A stretch of DNA of 31,629 nucleotides from CAINVV01 sp038323575 (GTDB lineage Bacteria; Bacteroidota; Bacteroidia; Bacteroidales; Prolixibacteraceae), in assembly GCA_038323575.1 (NCBI GenBank), contig JBBQHB010000062.1:1-31629 (forward strand). Reading direction: 5' to 3'. The notes under the pieces were generated by a model. The model was given only the letters and a program-made list of their open reading frames with translations, did no database searches and was not told the origin of the DNA. Every line of letters starts with the position of its first letter. Position 1 is the stretch's first letter. The position numbers and the translations under genes were made by a program. Below are positions 16,562 to 25,916 of this stretch, piece by piece.

Positions 16562-19500
16562 ATGAAGAAATTGACAAATTTTGCAGTCAATTATCCGGTT
16601 ACCATTTTGATGATGGTGCTGGGGGTACTGCTGCTTGGTGTCATCTCCTATCAAAAACTGGGGATCGATCTTTTCCCTGACTTGAATTCACCCAGGATTT
16701 TCGTGGAAATTAAGTCCGGAGAAAGACCTCCTGAAGAGATGGAAAAACTGTATGTTTCTAATATAGAAGCCATTGCAACCCGCCAAAGCGGGGTTCTTCA
16801 AACTTCTTCCATTTCTCAGACCGGATCGGCCCAGATAACTGTTGAATACGCCTGGAACAAGGACATGGATGAGGCATTTTTGGATCTTCAGAAGGCTTTG
16901 ACAAGTTATTCGCAGAACAGCCAGATTACTGAGTTAACCATTACCCAGCATGATCCGAATACCAAACCGGCTATGATTGTTGGCCTTAAACATGCCACAG
17001 TTACAGACCTGAATGAATTGAGGAAGGTGGCTGAAAACTACATCCGTAATGAACTTGTCCGTATCGAAGGTGTAGCACAGGTCGATTTAAGCGGCATCGA
17101 ACAAAATGAGGTCAGGATTGATACCAATCCTTATGCACTTGAATCATTTAATTTAACGGTCGATCAGCTCTCACAGAAAATCCAGTCTTACAACAGGAGT
17201 ATCTCAGGAGGCACGATTACCGAAACCGGCCTGCAATATGTGGTAAAAGGAGTAAGTCTTTTACAGCAGAAAGAAGATTTTGAGAATCTCATTGTCGGAT
17301 ACAAAGCAACCATAACAGGTAAACCCAATTCCGAAAAGGCACCGACATTTTTAAAGGATGTTGCAAAGGTCAGTTTTGAAAACAAAGAACCAGTCAACAT
17401 AGTCCGAATCAACGGCGAAAGATGCATTGCCCTCTCCATCTACAAAGAGACCAAATACAACACAGTTAAGGCAGTCGAAGAGATCAACAAGACTTTGGCT
17501 ACCATCGAAAAAGCACTCCCGGGTTACAAATTCTCGGTAGTATCCAACCAGGGTACATTTATCAAAAGTGCTGTTGATGAGGTGAAAAACACCATGTATT
17601 TCGGTATCATCCTTGCCGTTATAATACTATTCCTGTTCCTGAGGCAAATTGGAACCACACTGATTGTCAGTTTGTCTATTCCGATTTCTATCGTGGCTAC
17701 TTTCAACCTGATGTACTTTAACGGACTTTCGCTCAATATAATGACACTTGGTGGTCTTGCGTTGGGGGTAGGGATGCTTGTTGACAATGCTATTGTGGTC
17801 ATGGAGAATATTTTCAGGAACCACGAAAACGGAATGTCTGCCAAAGAGGCAGCAATTGTAGGAACTGCTGAGGTTGGGGGTGCCATCACCGCCTCTACCC
17901 TCACCCACATTGTAGTCTTCCTTCCGATCATATACATGCACGGCGCGGCTGGTGCCCTTTTCAAAGACCAGGCCTGGACGGTTGCCTTTTCCCTGTTTTC
18001 CTCTCTCATCGTTGCCATTTTTTTGATACCGATGTTGTATCACCGTTTGTTTATGAACAAAAAAGGCTCCTCGATATCTATTCAGACAAATACAGGATAC
18101 AGCGACTTTTTGATCAGAATTCTGCCTCACCGCATGAATATCATTATTGCCTCAGCAGTACTTTTCGGCCTGTCAATGTTTCTGGTTCCAAGAATCGGAA
18201 GTGAGTTTATGCCTAAAAGTGATAGTAAAGAGTTTTCTATCAACCTGAAAATGAAATCAGGAACAACGCTTTTACGTACTTCGGAAGCAGCTTCATCGAT
18301 GGAAGGAATGGTTAGGGAACTCTTGGGTGATAACTTAGGGGTGCTGTACACAAGAATCGGACCTTCTTCAGGAATATCAACAAGTGCTCAGTCAATTTTT
18401 GAAGGGGATAACACTGCCGAAATTAAAGTGATCCTGAAACCTGATATAAAATTCAGTTCATCAAAGGTAATAGCCGCGATCGCAGAATGGTATTCTTTGA
18501 ATACGGAGATGGAAATTAGTTTCGCTCAGGATGAAACTGCCCTGCAAAGCATCCTCGGCAACAGCGAAGCGCCTGTGGTTGTGGAAGTAAGGGGTGACGA
18601 CCTGGTTATACTGGATTCATTAACCCACCGCACAAAAAATGCAATTCAGGACATACCGGGTTTGTACAACTTAACAACCAACATGGACCAGGGATATCCT
18701 GAGTTAAACGTGATGGTTGACCGTTTCCGCGCAGGGACATACAATCTGGCTGTAAGTGATATCGTCTCACAATTAACATCCAAACTAACCGGCCAGTTGG
18801 TAGGTCAGTATGATAAAAACGGCGAATTGCGTGATATTACTATACATCTTCCTAAACTGGGGATATCCGAGTTGGGAGATGTGATTATCCGCAGCGGCAC
18901 TATTGTTGTAAGATTAGGCGAAGTAGCCACTTTAAAAGAGTCGCTGGCACCCAAAGAAATTTACCACAGTAACCAGATCAGGGTAGGTAAAGCAATGGCT
19001 GACATGAAAAAAGGCTCCTCCCTGGATAAAATTTCCCAGGAAATCCAGGCTAAAATTTCAACCATAGATCTCCCTGCAGATTATCGTTTTAAAATTGCCG
19101 GGGAAGAACAAAAAAGGCTGGAGTCCTGGTCTAGTCTTGGTTTTGCACTCCTGCTCTCCATCATTTTGGTATACATGGTATTGGCGGCAAAATTCGAATC
19201 TCTGATTCATCCTTTTGTCATCTTGCTGTCTATTCCATTTGCCATAGTCGGGACAATCATTCTCTTCTTTATAATGGGACAAACATTCAATATGATGGCA
19301 TTGATCGGGATCATCATGCTAGGTGGTATAGCTGTGAATGACTCCATTATACTGGTCGACCGTATCAATCAATTGCGGGAACTTGGAATGGATAAAAGAC
19401 AAGCAATCGCACAAGCCGGTCAGCAAAGGCTGCGTCCTATCCTGATGATGAGTATTATCACCATCATAGCCCTGGTTCCGCTTACTTTGGGATTCGGCGA

Positions 19501-19636
19501 CAGTGTCGCGCTCAGGTCGCCTATGGCACTTGCCGTTATCGGAGGTATGGTAACCAGTACTTTGCTTACTTTAGTGGTAATCCCTTGCGTTTATGATCTG
19601 TTGACAAGCAATAAACCCATTGATCCGAACAATTAA
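16562..19636 (+). CDS. RND efflux pump subunit (HAE1-like)
   Basis: A 1024-residue inner-membrane RND transporter with the usual 12 helices and two large periplasmic loops. Helix 4 reads GMLVDNAIVVMEN, with Asp408 and Asn409 in place of the AcrB Asp407-Asp408 pair. Helix 10 has Asn926-Asp927 (AVNDSIILVD) where AcrB has its Lys. This Asp-Asn/Asn arrangement is common in HAE1-type pumps of Bacteroidota and still leaves one proton-relay aspartate. The substrate is unknown. Two RND genes side by side suggest a mixed trimer as in MdtBC, which is inference. Intergenic gaps are 42 bp before and 18 bp after. Confidence 0.93.
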   Translation: MKKLTNFAVNYPVTILMMVLGVLLLGVISYQKLGIDLFPDLNSPRIFVEIKSGERPPEEMEKLYVSNIEAIATRQSGVLQTSSISQTGSAQITVEYAWNKDMDEAFLDLQKALTSYSQNSQITELTITQHDPNTKPAMIVGLKHATVTDLNELRKVAENYIRNELVRIEGVAQVDLSGIEQNEVRIDTNPYALESFNLTVDQLSQKIQSYNRSISGGTITETGLQYVVKGVSLLQQKEDFENLIVGYKATITGKPNSEKAPTFLKDVAKVSFENKEPVNIVRINGERCIALSIYKETKYNTVKAVEEINKTLATIEKALPGYKFSVVSNQGTFIKSAVDEVKNTMYFGIILAVIILFLFLRQIGTTLIVSLSIPISIVATFNLMYFNGLSLNIMTLGGLALGVGMLVDNAIVVMENIFRNHENGMSAKEAAIVGTAEVGGAITASTLTHIVVFLPIIYMHGAAGALFKDQAWTVAFSLFSSLIVAIFLIPMLYHRLFMNKKGSSISIQTNTGYSDFLIRILPHRMNIIIASAVLFGLSMFLVPRIGSEFMPKSDSKEFSINLKMKSGTTLLRTSEAASSMEGMVRELLGDNLGVLYTRIGPSSGISTSAQSIFEGDNTAEIKVILKPDIKFSSSKVIAAIAEWYSLNTEMEISFAQDETALQSILGNSEAPVVVEVRGDDLVILDSLTHRTKNAIQDIPGLYNLTTNMDQGYPELNVMVDRFRAGTYNLAVSDIVSQLTSKLTGQLVGQYDKNGELRDITIHLPKLGISELGDVIIRSGTIVVRLGEVATLKESLAPKEIYHSNQIRVGKAMADMKKGSSLDKISQEIQAKISTIDLPADYRFKIAGEEQKRLESWSSLGFALLLSIILVYMVLAAKFESLIHPFVILLSIPFAIVGTIILFFIMGQTFNMMALIGIIMLGGIAVNDSIILVDRINQLRELGMDKRQAIAQAGQQRLRPILMMSIITIIALVPLTLGFGDSVALRSPMALAVIGGMVTSTLLTLVVIPCVYDLLTSNKPIDPNN

Positions 19637-19654
19637 ACAAACAACTTTCAACGG

Positions 19655-22600
19655 ATGGACTTCATTATAAAAAGAAAAGTATTGATCAGCATGCTCTTCC
19701 TCGGGCTAAGCATGTTGGGATATGTCTCCTGGAAAAATCTTTCCATGGAACTGATGCCTAATGCGGAACTGCCAGTACTTTATGTTCAGGTTAGCTGTCA
19801 ACAGGAAGTTGACCCGAAATTCATGGAAAGCCAGGCCATTATTCCGCTCGAAGGAGCAATCGGTACGCTGCAGGGCATTGAGGACATGCAGTCTTCCTGC
19901 CAGTCACGCAGGGGGTCAATCATGGTTACCTTCAATAAAAAGGTCAATTTCAAATATACCTACCTGAAACTGCAGGAGAAAATCAATGAAATCAAGGGCA
20001 GTATTCCGACTCAATTTATTGTAACTGTGGTCAAAGTCGACCTTAACCAGTTGAATACCCAGTTCATGCAGTTGCAGGTAAGGGGCTCCGGGGGGGTCGA
20101 TCTGGTGAGAAATATCACTGATTTGAAAATCAAACCTGACTTACAAAATGTTGACGGCATTGCCGGGGTTAATGTTTTTGGAGGTCACGAGAAAACAATT
20201 GAGATTCAATTGGATATGGATGTTTGCGCTGCTTATAAAATCACTGCCTCCAGCATACGCAACAAGATTTCCCAAAATTACCGCACACGTGCCTATGCGG
20301 GCGACGCCTATGGGTCTAACCTGAAATATACGGTACAGGTTACCTCTGAATATGATAATCTCAGCCAGCTTGAAAACCTGGTAATTGCCAATGGTCCTAT
20401 CCTGCTCAAAGATGTTGCAAAAGTCTATTTTGGCGTAAAAGAGCAGACCTCCTATTCGCGTGTTAACGGTAAAGAAGCAGTATCTATTACCCTTGTAAAT
20501 GATGCGCAATCCAATCTGATCGAACTTTCCGAAAAGACACTTGCTGTCATTGATAAACTTAACAAAGATCTTGCTGCGAAAGATATCGAGATAACGGTGC
20601 AAAACAATGCAGCCGCTACCATGGAGAAAAACCTGAACGAAATTGGCGAACTAGCTATTGTTGGCGCCCTTCTGGCCATTTTTGTGCTCTGGATTTTCCT
20701 GAAAAACTTCAAACTTGTATCCATTATAGCTTTGGCTATACCCATTTCTGTACTTACCGCATTCAACTTTTTCTACTATGCCGATGTGACCATCAATAGT
20801 CTGACACTTGTCGGCATGGCCCTGGCAGTGGGAATTTTGCTCGACAACAGTGTGGTCGTCCTGGAAAATATTTACAGGTTGCGAGCCACAGGTAAGTCTC
20901 CCCGGGATGCAGTTATCCAGGGTACTACAGAGGTTTGGCGTTCTGTACTTGCTGCAACGATGACCACCACAACTATATTTCTGCCCTTCCTTTTTTCGGA
21001 CAATTATCTGATTAAAATGCTCGGCAAGAATGTTGGCATCTCGATTATTTCAACCCTGCTGGTTTCATTGGCTGTTGCTATGTTGCTTGTGCCCATGTTG
21101 GCTTATGCTTTTCTGCAGAAGAATTCAGGCGGCAACATGGAATTTACCCAGATCTCCACCCGGCATAAACAGGTTCAGGCCTATTTCATGATTTTGAAAT
21201 ATTCTTTGAGAAAACCGGCTCAAACCATCATTGGGGCACTTATCGTCTTCTTTGTTACCATATCCCTCAGTCTGATGGTCAGTATGAACACCCAGAAAGA
21301 GGTTACAACGAATGCATTCCGGATCAATGTTACGTTGCCTTCAGGTTCGACCATCGAATCAAGCGACAAGGTAGTCAGTGAGATAGAAAACAGGATCAAA
21401 GGCATTCAGGAAATCAAAGATGTGACCTGTAACATACAGGTAGAGAGTGCAAGTGTTACAGTTGAGCTGAAGGAAGATTACCAGAAAATAGCAAAACGCT
21501 CTCTTTCCCAAATCCGGGATGAGGTGACAAATAAAATGAATGATGTACCCGGTGGTACCATTGATATTGCAGATGCTTCCACAACCGGAGGCAGTACCGG
21601 AGGTATGGGGGTTGGCAGTACCGGAACCGGCAATTTAATGGCTATGATGGGTGTAGGAGGCAACTGGGAACGCATTGTGATCAAAGGTCAGGATTTTGAA
21701 GTGATGAAAAATGTTGCTTCCGATATGCAGTACTTTTTGGAGAGTCTGGAATCGATGAACGGCGTTCGCGTCAGCTATTCAAACAACCGGCCTGAGGTGC
21801 ACCTCGCATTTCATCCGTTGTTGATGAATGCATATGATGTGACACTCGCAAGTGTATCCAGCGAGTTGGGATCGTTCAGCAAACAGATTTCAACCAATAT
21901 ACCCTTCAAGCAAGGCAACGACCAATACGACATCATCATCAAAGAGATGCCCAAAAAAGGTCAGACAGCGGAAGAAGCAAAAAAGAACAGAAATGCATTT
22001 GACCTTAGAACACTGCCGATCTCCGATTCAAACGGAGGCCTCCATGATCTTCAAAACATCAGCGATATTGTTCTCTCATCCGGTTATGCCAATATAACAA
22101 GGGTAAACCAGGAAAAACAGGTCGAAGTCCGATTCAGATTTGTCCCTGCTTCACAACAATCAAAAGACCTCCTCGAATCTTATCGGGACGAAGTCGATAA
22201 GGTTGTTGAGAATTACAACATGCCTTCGGGAATTGCAATTCAAGTCATCCACGAAGAAGATACGCTCAAGGATTTCAAATTCCTGATATTGGCAGCGTTC
22301 TTCCTGATATTCATGATTCTGGCTTCCGTTTTCGAATCGGTTACTACCCCGTTTGTGCTGATGTTTTCGATACCGCTGGCGGCAATCGGCTCATTTCTGG
22401 CACTTATCTTTTCGAATAATTCGCTGTTCAACTCCAATACAATGATTGGATTCCTGATATTAATCGGAGTGGTAGTCAACAACGGTATTATACTGATCGA
22501 CTATACACAGATTCTAAGGAAAAGGGGATTCCGGAAAAACCGTGCACTAGTTATGGCCGGTATGTCAAGGCTTCGTCCAATCCTGATTACAGCCATTGCA

Positions 22601-24394
22601 ACCATGGCGGCTATGCTGCCGCTGGCTTTGGGCGACAATGAGTATGTCGGCGCTATTGGTGCACCTTTTGCCATTACAGTAATCGGTGGATTGAGCCTGA
22701 GCACGATACTGACCCTTGTTTTTATCCCGACTTTCTATTCCGGCCTTGAAACATCCCTGAATTGGATGCGGGAACTGAACTGGAAAATAAAAGTGACACA
22801 GGTAATTCTATATCTCGCTGGTATTGTGCTTATATACACAAAGGTAGATGATCTGCTGTGGCAAATACTCGATACTGTTGCGCTGGTAATTGTTATTCCC
22901 GGTACTACCTGGTTTATCATGAACAGTCTCCGAAAAGCAACGGAAACAGTTATTGATGCGGATAAGGAAATAACCATTAAAATTGCGAATCTCGTCAAGA
23001 TTTACGACTGGGGAAGCCGTTTTGCCAGAGAGTGGGCAGGCAACAGGAGAATCCGGGAAAGAGCCGGTAACCTGAAATATTACCGCAAACTGAAAGACTT
23101 TGATCTATTCGTCTGGCAGCTGCCATTGCTGGGATTCATGATCTATTTCACGTTCAAGTATTTAGATAACGGAATGTATTCGCTGATTTTTGCCTTCATG
23201 ATATACCTGATGGCATTGGCCATGTGGAGTCCTGTGTCAGAATATCTCCTTTTCAGGGCTGAAAGTGAAGACAAGAAGTGGATGGGTAAAGTAGCAAGAT
23301 CCGGTTACAAGATCATGTATTGGGGAATTCCCGTTCTTGTCCTTGCATTTTTCTATTTTAAATGGGAAAAAATTGTTTCAATTGCCGTTCTCGGCGCTGT
23401 GTGGTACTTTGCACTGGCAGTCCATACTACCGCCGACAGATTATACCGTGAAAACGTAAACATCGAAAGGTTAAAAGGCCGTTTTGCAAAAATCAGAAGG
23501 GTATTCTACAAAATTGTAGAGCAAATGCCTGTAATCGGACGCAAAAGGGATCCTTTCAAAGCATTGAAAGGTGTCTCCCTTGAAATTAATACCGGAATGA
23601 TTGGCTTACTCGGACCAAACGGTGCGGGAAAATCGACCATGATGCGTGTAATCTGCGGAATCTATGAACAAAGCTACGGCAAGGTCTGGATCAACGGCAT
23701 CGATACACAGGAAAAGCGGGAAGAATTACAGGGGCTGATAGGTTATTTACCTCAGGAATTCGGGACATACGAAAATATGTCTGCCTATGAATTTCTCGAC
23801 TACCAGGGTATTCTTAAAGGATTGACTGATGCAGCAACAAGAGACAAACGGATCGAATACGTTTTGAGTTCTGTGCACCTTTGGGACCGCAAGGATGATA
23901 AAATCGGAGGTTTCTCAGGTGGTATGAAACAGCGTATGGGTATCGCCCAGATTCTGCTCCATCTGCCGCGGATTCTCGTTGTGGATGAACCTACAGCTGG
24001 TTTGGATCCGCGTGAAAGGATCCGCTTCAGGAACCTGTTGGTTGAACTGAGCCGCGAAAGGATTGTGATCTTCTCCACACACATCATCGAGGATATTTCG
24101 AGCTCCTGTAACCAGGTAGCGGTCGTCAACCGCGGAGAACTGTGTTACGCAGGTCATCCGAACGATATGGTCAAACTGGCCGAAGGATTTGTCTGGCAGT
24201 TCAGCATTCCTGCCAAAGAGTTTGATGCCTTCCCGATGAAAGAACGTGTCATTCATCACATGCGTGATGGCAACATGATCAAGATCCGGTACCTGTCGGT
24301 TGAAAAACCTGCAGAAGATGCAGTAGCGGTCAAACCGGTTCTTGAGGAAGCGTATTTATGCATCCTTAAGGGATTTAAAAAGAACAATATTTGA
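19655..24394 (+). CDS. RND pump fused to an ABC ATPase domain
   Basis: A single 1579-codon reading frame. Residues 1 to about 1033 are a full RND pump (12 helices, helix 4 GILLDNSVVVLEN with Asp397-Asn398, helix 10 VVVNNGIILID with Asn942-Asn943). Two further helices follow (about 1047-1065 and 1073-1090). Then comes an ABC A-loop strand, IKIANLVKIY (1108-1117), and four more helices (about 1151-1169, 1174-1193, 1218-1237, 1240-1258). The rest of a complete ATPase domain follows from 1301: Walker A GPNGAGKST 1320-1328, signature FSGGM 1420-1424, Walker B ending Asp1444-Glu1445, switch His1476. Eighteen helices in total keep the ATPase in the cytoplasm. The ATPase is paralogous to the first gene of the operon and probably serves the small ABC-2 permease 13 bp downstream. 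Confidence 0.92.
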   Translation: MDFIIKRKVLISMLFLGLSMLGYVSWKNLSMELMPNAELPVLYVQVSCQQEVDPKFMESQAIIPLEGAIGTLQGIEDMQSSCQSRRGSIMVTFNKKVNFKYTYLKLQEKINEIKGSIPTQFIVTVVKVDLNQLNTQFMQLQVRGSGGVDLVRNITDLKIKPDLQNVDGIAGVNVFGGHEKTIEIQLDMDVCAAYKITASSIRNKISQNYRTRAYAGDAYGSNLKYTVQVTSEYDNLSQLENLVIANGPILLKDVAKVYFGVKEQTSYSRVNGKEAVSITLVNDAQSNLIELSEKTLAVIDKLNKDLAAKDIEITVQNNAAATMEKNLNEIGELAIVGALLAIFVLWIFLKNFKLVSIIALAIPISVLTAFNFFYYADVTINSLTLVGMALAVGILLDNSVVVLENIYRLRATGKSPRDAVIQGTTEVWRSVLAATMTTTTIFLPFLFSDNYLIKMLGKNVGISIISTLLVSLAVAMLLVPMLAYAFLQKNSGGNMEFTQISTRHKQVQAYFMILKYSLRKPAQTIIGALIVFFVTISLSLMVSMNTQKEVTTNAFRINVTLPSGSTIESSDKVVSEIENRIKGIQEIKDVTCNIQVESASVTVELKEDYQKIAKRSLSQIRDEVTNKMNDVPGGTIDIADASTTGGSTGGMGVGSTGTGNLMAMMGVGGNWERIVIKGQDFEVMKNVASDMQYFLESLESMNGVRVSYSNNRPEVHLAFHPLLMNAYDVTLASVSSELGSFSKQISTNIPFKQGNDQYDIIIKEMPKKGQTAEEAKKNRNAFDLRTLPISDSNGGLHDLQNISDIVLSSGYANITRVNQEKQVEVRFRFVPASQQSKDLLESYRDEVDKVVENYNMPSGIAIQVIHEEDTLKDFKFLILAAFFLIFMILASVFESVTTPFVLMFSIPLAAIGSFLALIFSNNSLFNSNTMIGFLILIGVVVNNGIILIDYTQILRKRGFRKNRALVMAGMSRLRPILITAIATMAAMLPLALGDNEYVGAIGAPFAITVIGGLSLSTILTLVFIPTFYSGLETSLNWMRELNWKIKVTQVILYLAGIVLIYTKVDDLLWQILDTVALVIVIPGTTWFIMNSLRKATETVIDADKEITIKIANLVKIYDWGSRFAREWAGNRRIRERAGNLKYYRKLKDFDLFVWQLPLLGFMIYFTFKYLDNGMYSLIFAFMIYLMALAMWSPVSEYLLFRAESEDKKWMGKVARSGYKIMYWGIPVLVLAFFYFKWEKIVSIAVLGAVWYFALAVHTTADRLYRENVNIERLKGRFAKIRRVFYKIVEQMPVIGRKRDPFKALKGVSLEINTGMIGLLGPNGAGKSTMMRVICGIYEQSYGKVWINGIDTQEKREELQGLIGYLPQEFGTYENMSAYEFLDYQGILKGLTDAATRDKRIEYVLSSVHLWDRKDDKIGGFSGGMKQRMGIAQILLHLPRILVVDEPTAGLDPRERIRFRNLLVELSRERIVIFSTHIIEDISSSCNQVAVVNRGELCYAGHPNDMVKLAEGFVWQFSIPAKEFDAFPMKERVIHHMRDGNMIKIRYLSVEKPAEDAVAVKPVLEEAYLCILKGFKKNNI

Positions 24395-24407
24395 TATATA
24401 AACGAAG

Positions 24408-25139
24408 ATGGATAAAGCAAAAATAAAGAGTAACCTCAGGAATAGAATTGATTTAGTCTGGAAAATGGCAGGGTATAACCTGAAGATCATTTTTGCCGGC
24501 CGGTTTTTTTGGTTCGTACTCGCGTCGTTGGTCTTTTTTATATTATTGTCACTTCAACTGGTCTTTAACAAACCCGGTTTCAACTCTTCAAGTGTATACA
24601 ATGTCCTTGTAGTCCCTGGAATTCTCCTGGTCTTCTACCCTACCGTATTTGGTATCCAGAATGATGCAGACTCCAGAATCCTTGAAATTCTTTTCGGCAT
24701 TCCGGATTACCGTTACAAAGTTTGGCTGATCCGTCTCTTTATGATCTTCCTGCTTACCTGGGCCATCATCTATGTTTTCTGCTGGTTTGGTTATTTTGCC
24801 CTTACGCCGTATCCTGTATTTAACATGTCGTTTCAACTGATGTTTCCGATCCTGTTTTTGGGATGTCTGTCATTTCTTGTTTCCACGATCGTGAAAAACG
24901 GTAACGGAACAGCAGTAGTAATTATTATCATTGGTGTTGCGCTGCTGTTTCTCAGCGATAGCTTGGGCAATACCCAGTGGAATGTCCTGCACAACCCCTA
25001 CAGCATCCCGCAAAGGATGAACGAAATGGTTTGGGCCCAGATCTCCCAAAAGAACAGGCTCTTTCTGTCTATCGGCAGTTTGGTGTTTTTATTGTGGGGT
25101 TTGACAAATTTGCAAAAGAGGGAGAAGTTTCTGAAATAA
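24408..25139 (+). CDS. Small ABC-2 type permease
   Basis: A 243-residue membrane protein with about six helices (for example WFVLASLVFFILLSLQLVF, WLIRLFMIFLLTWAIIYVF, AVVIIIIGVALLFLSDSL, LFLSIGSLVFLLWGL) and a basic N-terminus. The helix layout and the cytoplasmic loop between helices 2 and 3 (NDADSRILEILFGIPDYRYK) parallel the permease part of the 1126-residue fusion (DTTEVVYMRSITNADYVIGK), so the two are probably paralogous half-permeases of one ABC-2 exporter. It is the last gene of the tight operon. No extracytoplasmic enzyme-like domain is attached. Confidence 0.82.
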   Translation: MDKAKIKSNLRNRIDLVWKMAGYNLKIIFAGRFFWFVLASLVFFILLSLQLVFNKPGFNSSSVYNVLVVPGILLVFYPTVFGIQNDADSRILEILFGIPDYRYKVWLIRLFMIFLLTWAIIYVFCWFGYFALTPYPVFNMSFQLMFPILFLGCLSFLVSTIVKNGNGTAVVIIIIGVALLFLSDSLGNTQWNVLHNPYSIPQRMNEMVWAQISQKNRLFLSIGSLVFLLWGLTNLQKREKFLK

Positions 25140-25211
25140 CAATTTTCAGTGTTGATATTAATTCGTTATTTTTACAATTGGACGGACGTACTAACGGTTA
25201 ATTATCATATC

Positions 25212-25916
25212 ATGAAAACAAGAATCCCGCTGTTTATCGCATTTTTTGCGGTTGTTACTGCAAATGCCCAGTTTTCGCTGAAAGCGCCTGGCGTAAAATG
25301 GGACCAAAGCTACACTTTTGACAAATGCAACTCCTTCAAAATTGAGGCTTATGCGAAGAACAATGAACTGATGCGTGCCTCAGAGGTCAAAACCTATTAC
25401 CAATCAGGTGGAGATAATTTTTTGGTCAAATTTGTCAACGGAGGGAAAGGCAATGATATGGAAACCATCCTGGATAAGAAAAATGAAGTCGCTGTCCAGA
25501 TGTTCGGTTCCGGTGGAGGTGCTACTCCTAACTACAATGCAGGCGCCTATAAATATCCGGCCGAAGGTGATCTGAAAAAACTGGAGATTGTACCAACAGC
25601 CGAAACAAAACAAATTCTGGGCTATACCTGTAAAAAATACACCTATACTTTCAAGAAAATTTTCGGCGAAGTCTGGATAACAGATCAGATTACCCTGCCC
25701 AATGACATTGGAATGTTCCGCGCCTGTAAAATGGCTGCCAAGCACAATACCCTCTCAGTCCCCGGTTTTGTGATGGAAATGACTACCGAGGATTCGGGTG
25801 GCGGCAAAACATTAATGAAAACGATTTCTCTCGAAAATTCAGAAAAATATACCATCGATCTGAAGTATGCAAACATGAGTACCGCCATCAATAAGGTAAA
25901 CTACTTTATATTTTGA
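25212..25916 (+). CDS. Secreted DUF4412-like protein
   Basis: A 234-residue protein with a clear signal peptide (MKTRIPLFIAFFAVVTANA, cleavage before Q). The mature part has alternating strands and the segment ILGYTCKKYTYTF followed by EVWITDQI, the pattern of DUF4412-type periplasmic or outer-membrane-associated proteins of Bacteroidota, whose role is unknown. An in-frame upstream start would add 21 residues before the signal peptide and is rejected. It lies 72 bp after the transporter operon on the same strand, so it may be part of the same transcript. Its stop codon overlaps the start of the next gene. Confidence 0.75.
   Translation: MKTRIPLFIAFFAVVTANAQFSLKAPGVKWDQSYTFDKCNSFKIEAYAKNNELMRASEVKTYYQSGGDNFLVKFVNGGKGNDMETILDKKNEVAVQMFGSGGGATPNYNAGAYKYPAEGDLKKLEIVPTAETKQILGYTCKKYTYTFKKIFGEVWITDQITLPNDIGMFRACKMAAKHNTLSVPGFVMEMTTEDSGGGKTLMKTISLENSEKYTIDLKYANMSTAINKVNYFIF

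Noticed and set aside
17627..18130. A 167-codon frame antisense to the first RND gene
   Set aside because: It is a shadow of membrane-helix codons; composition is unlike a real protein and no start signals are seen.
22750..23600. The RND-ABC fusion as a lost stop codon or frameshift join of two genes
   Set aside because: The frame is open for 4740 bases. The linker encodes well-formed helices in an even number, and no buried start with promoter-like or spacer sequence is seen at the junction. Read-level confirmation is still listed as a check.
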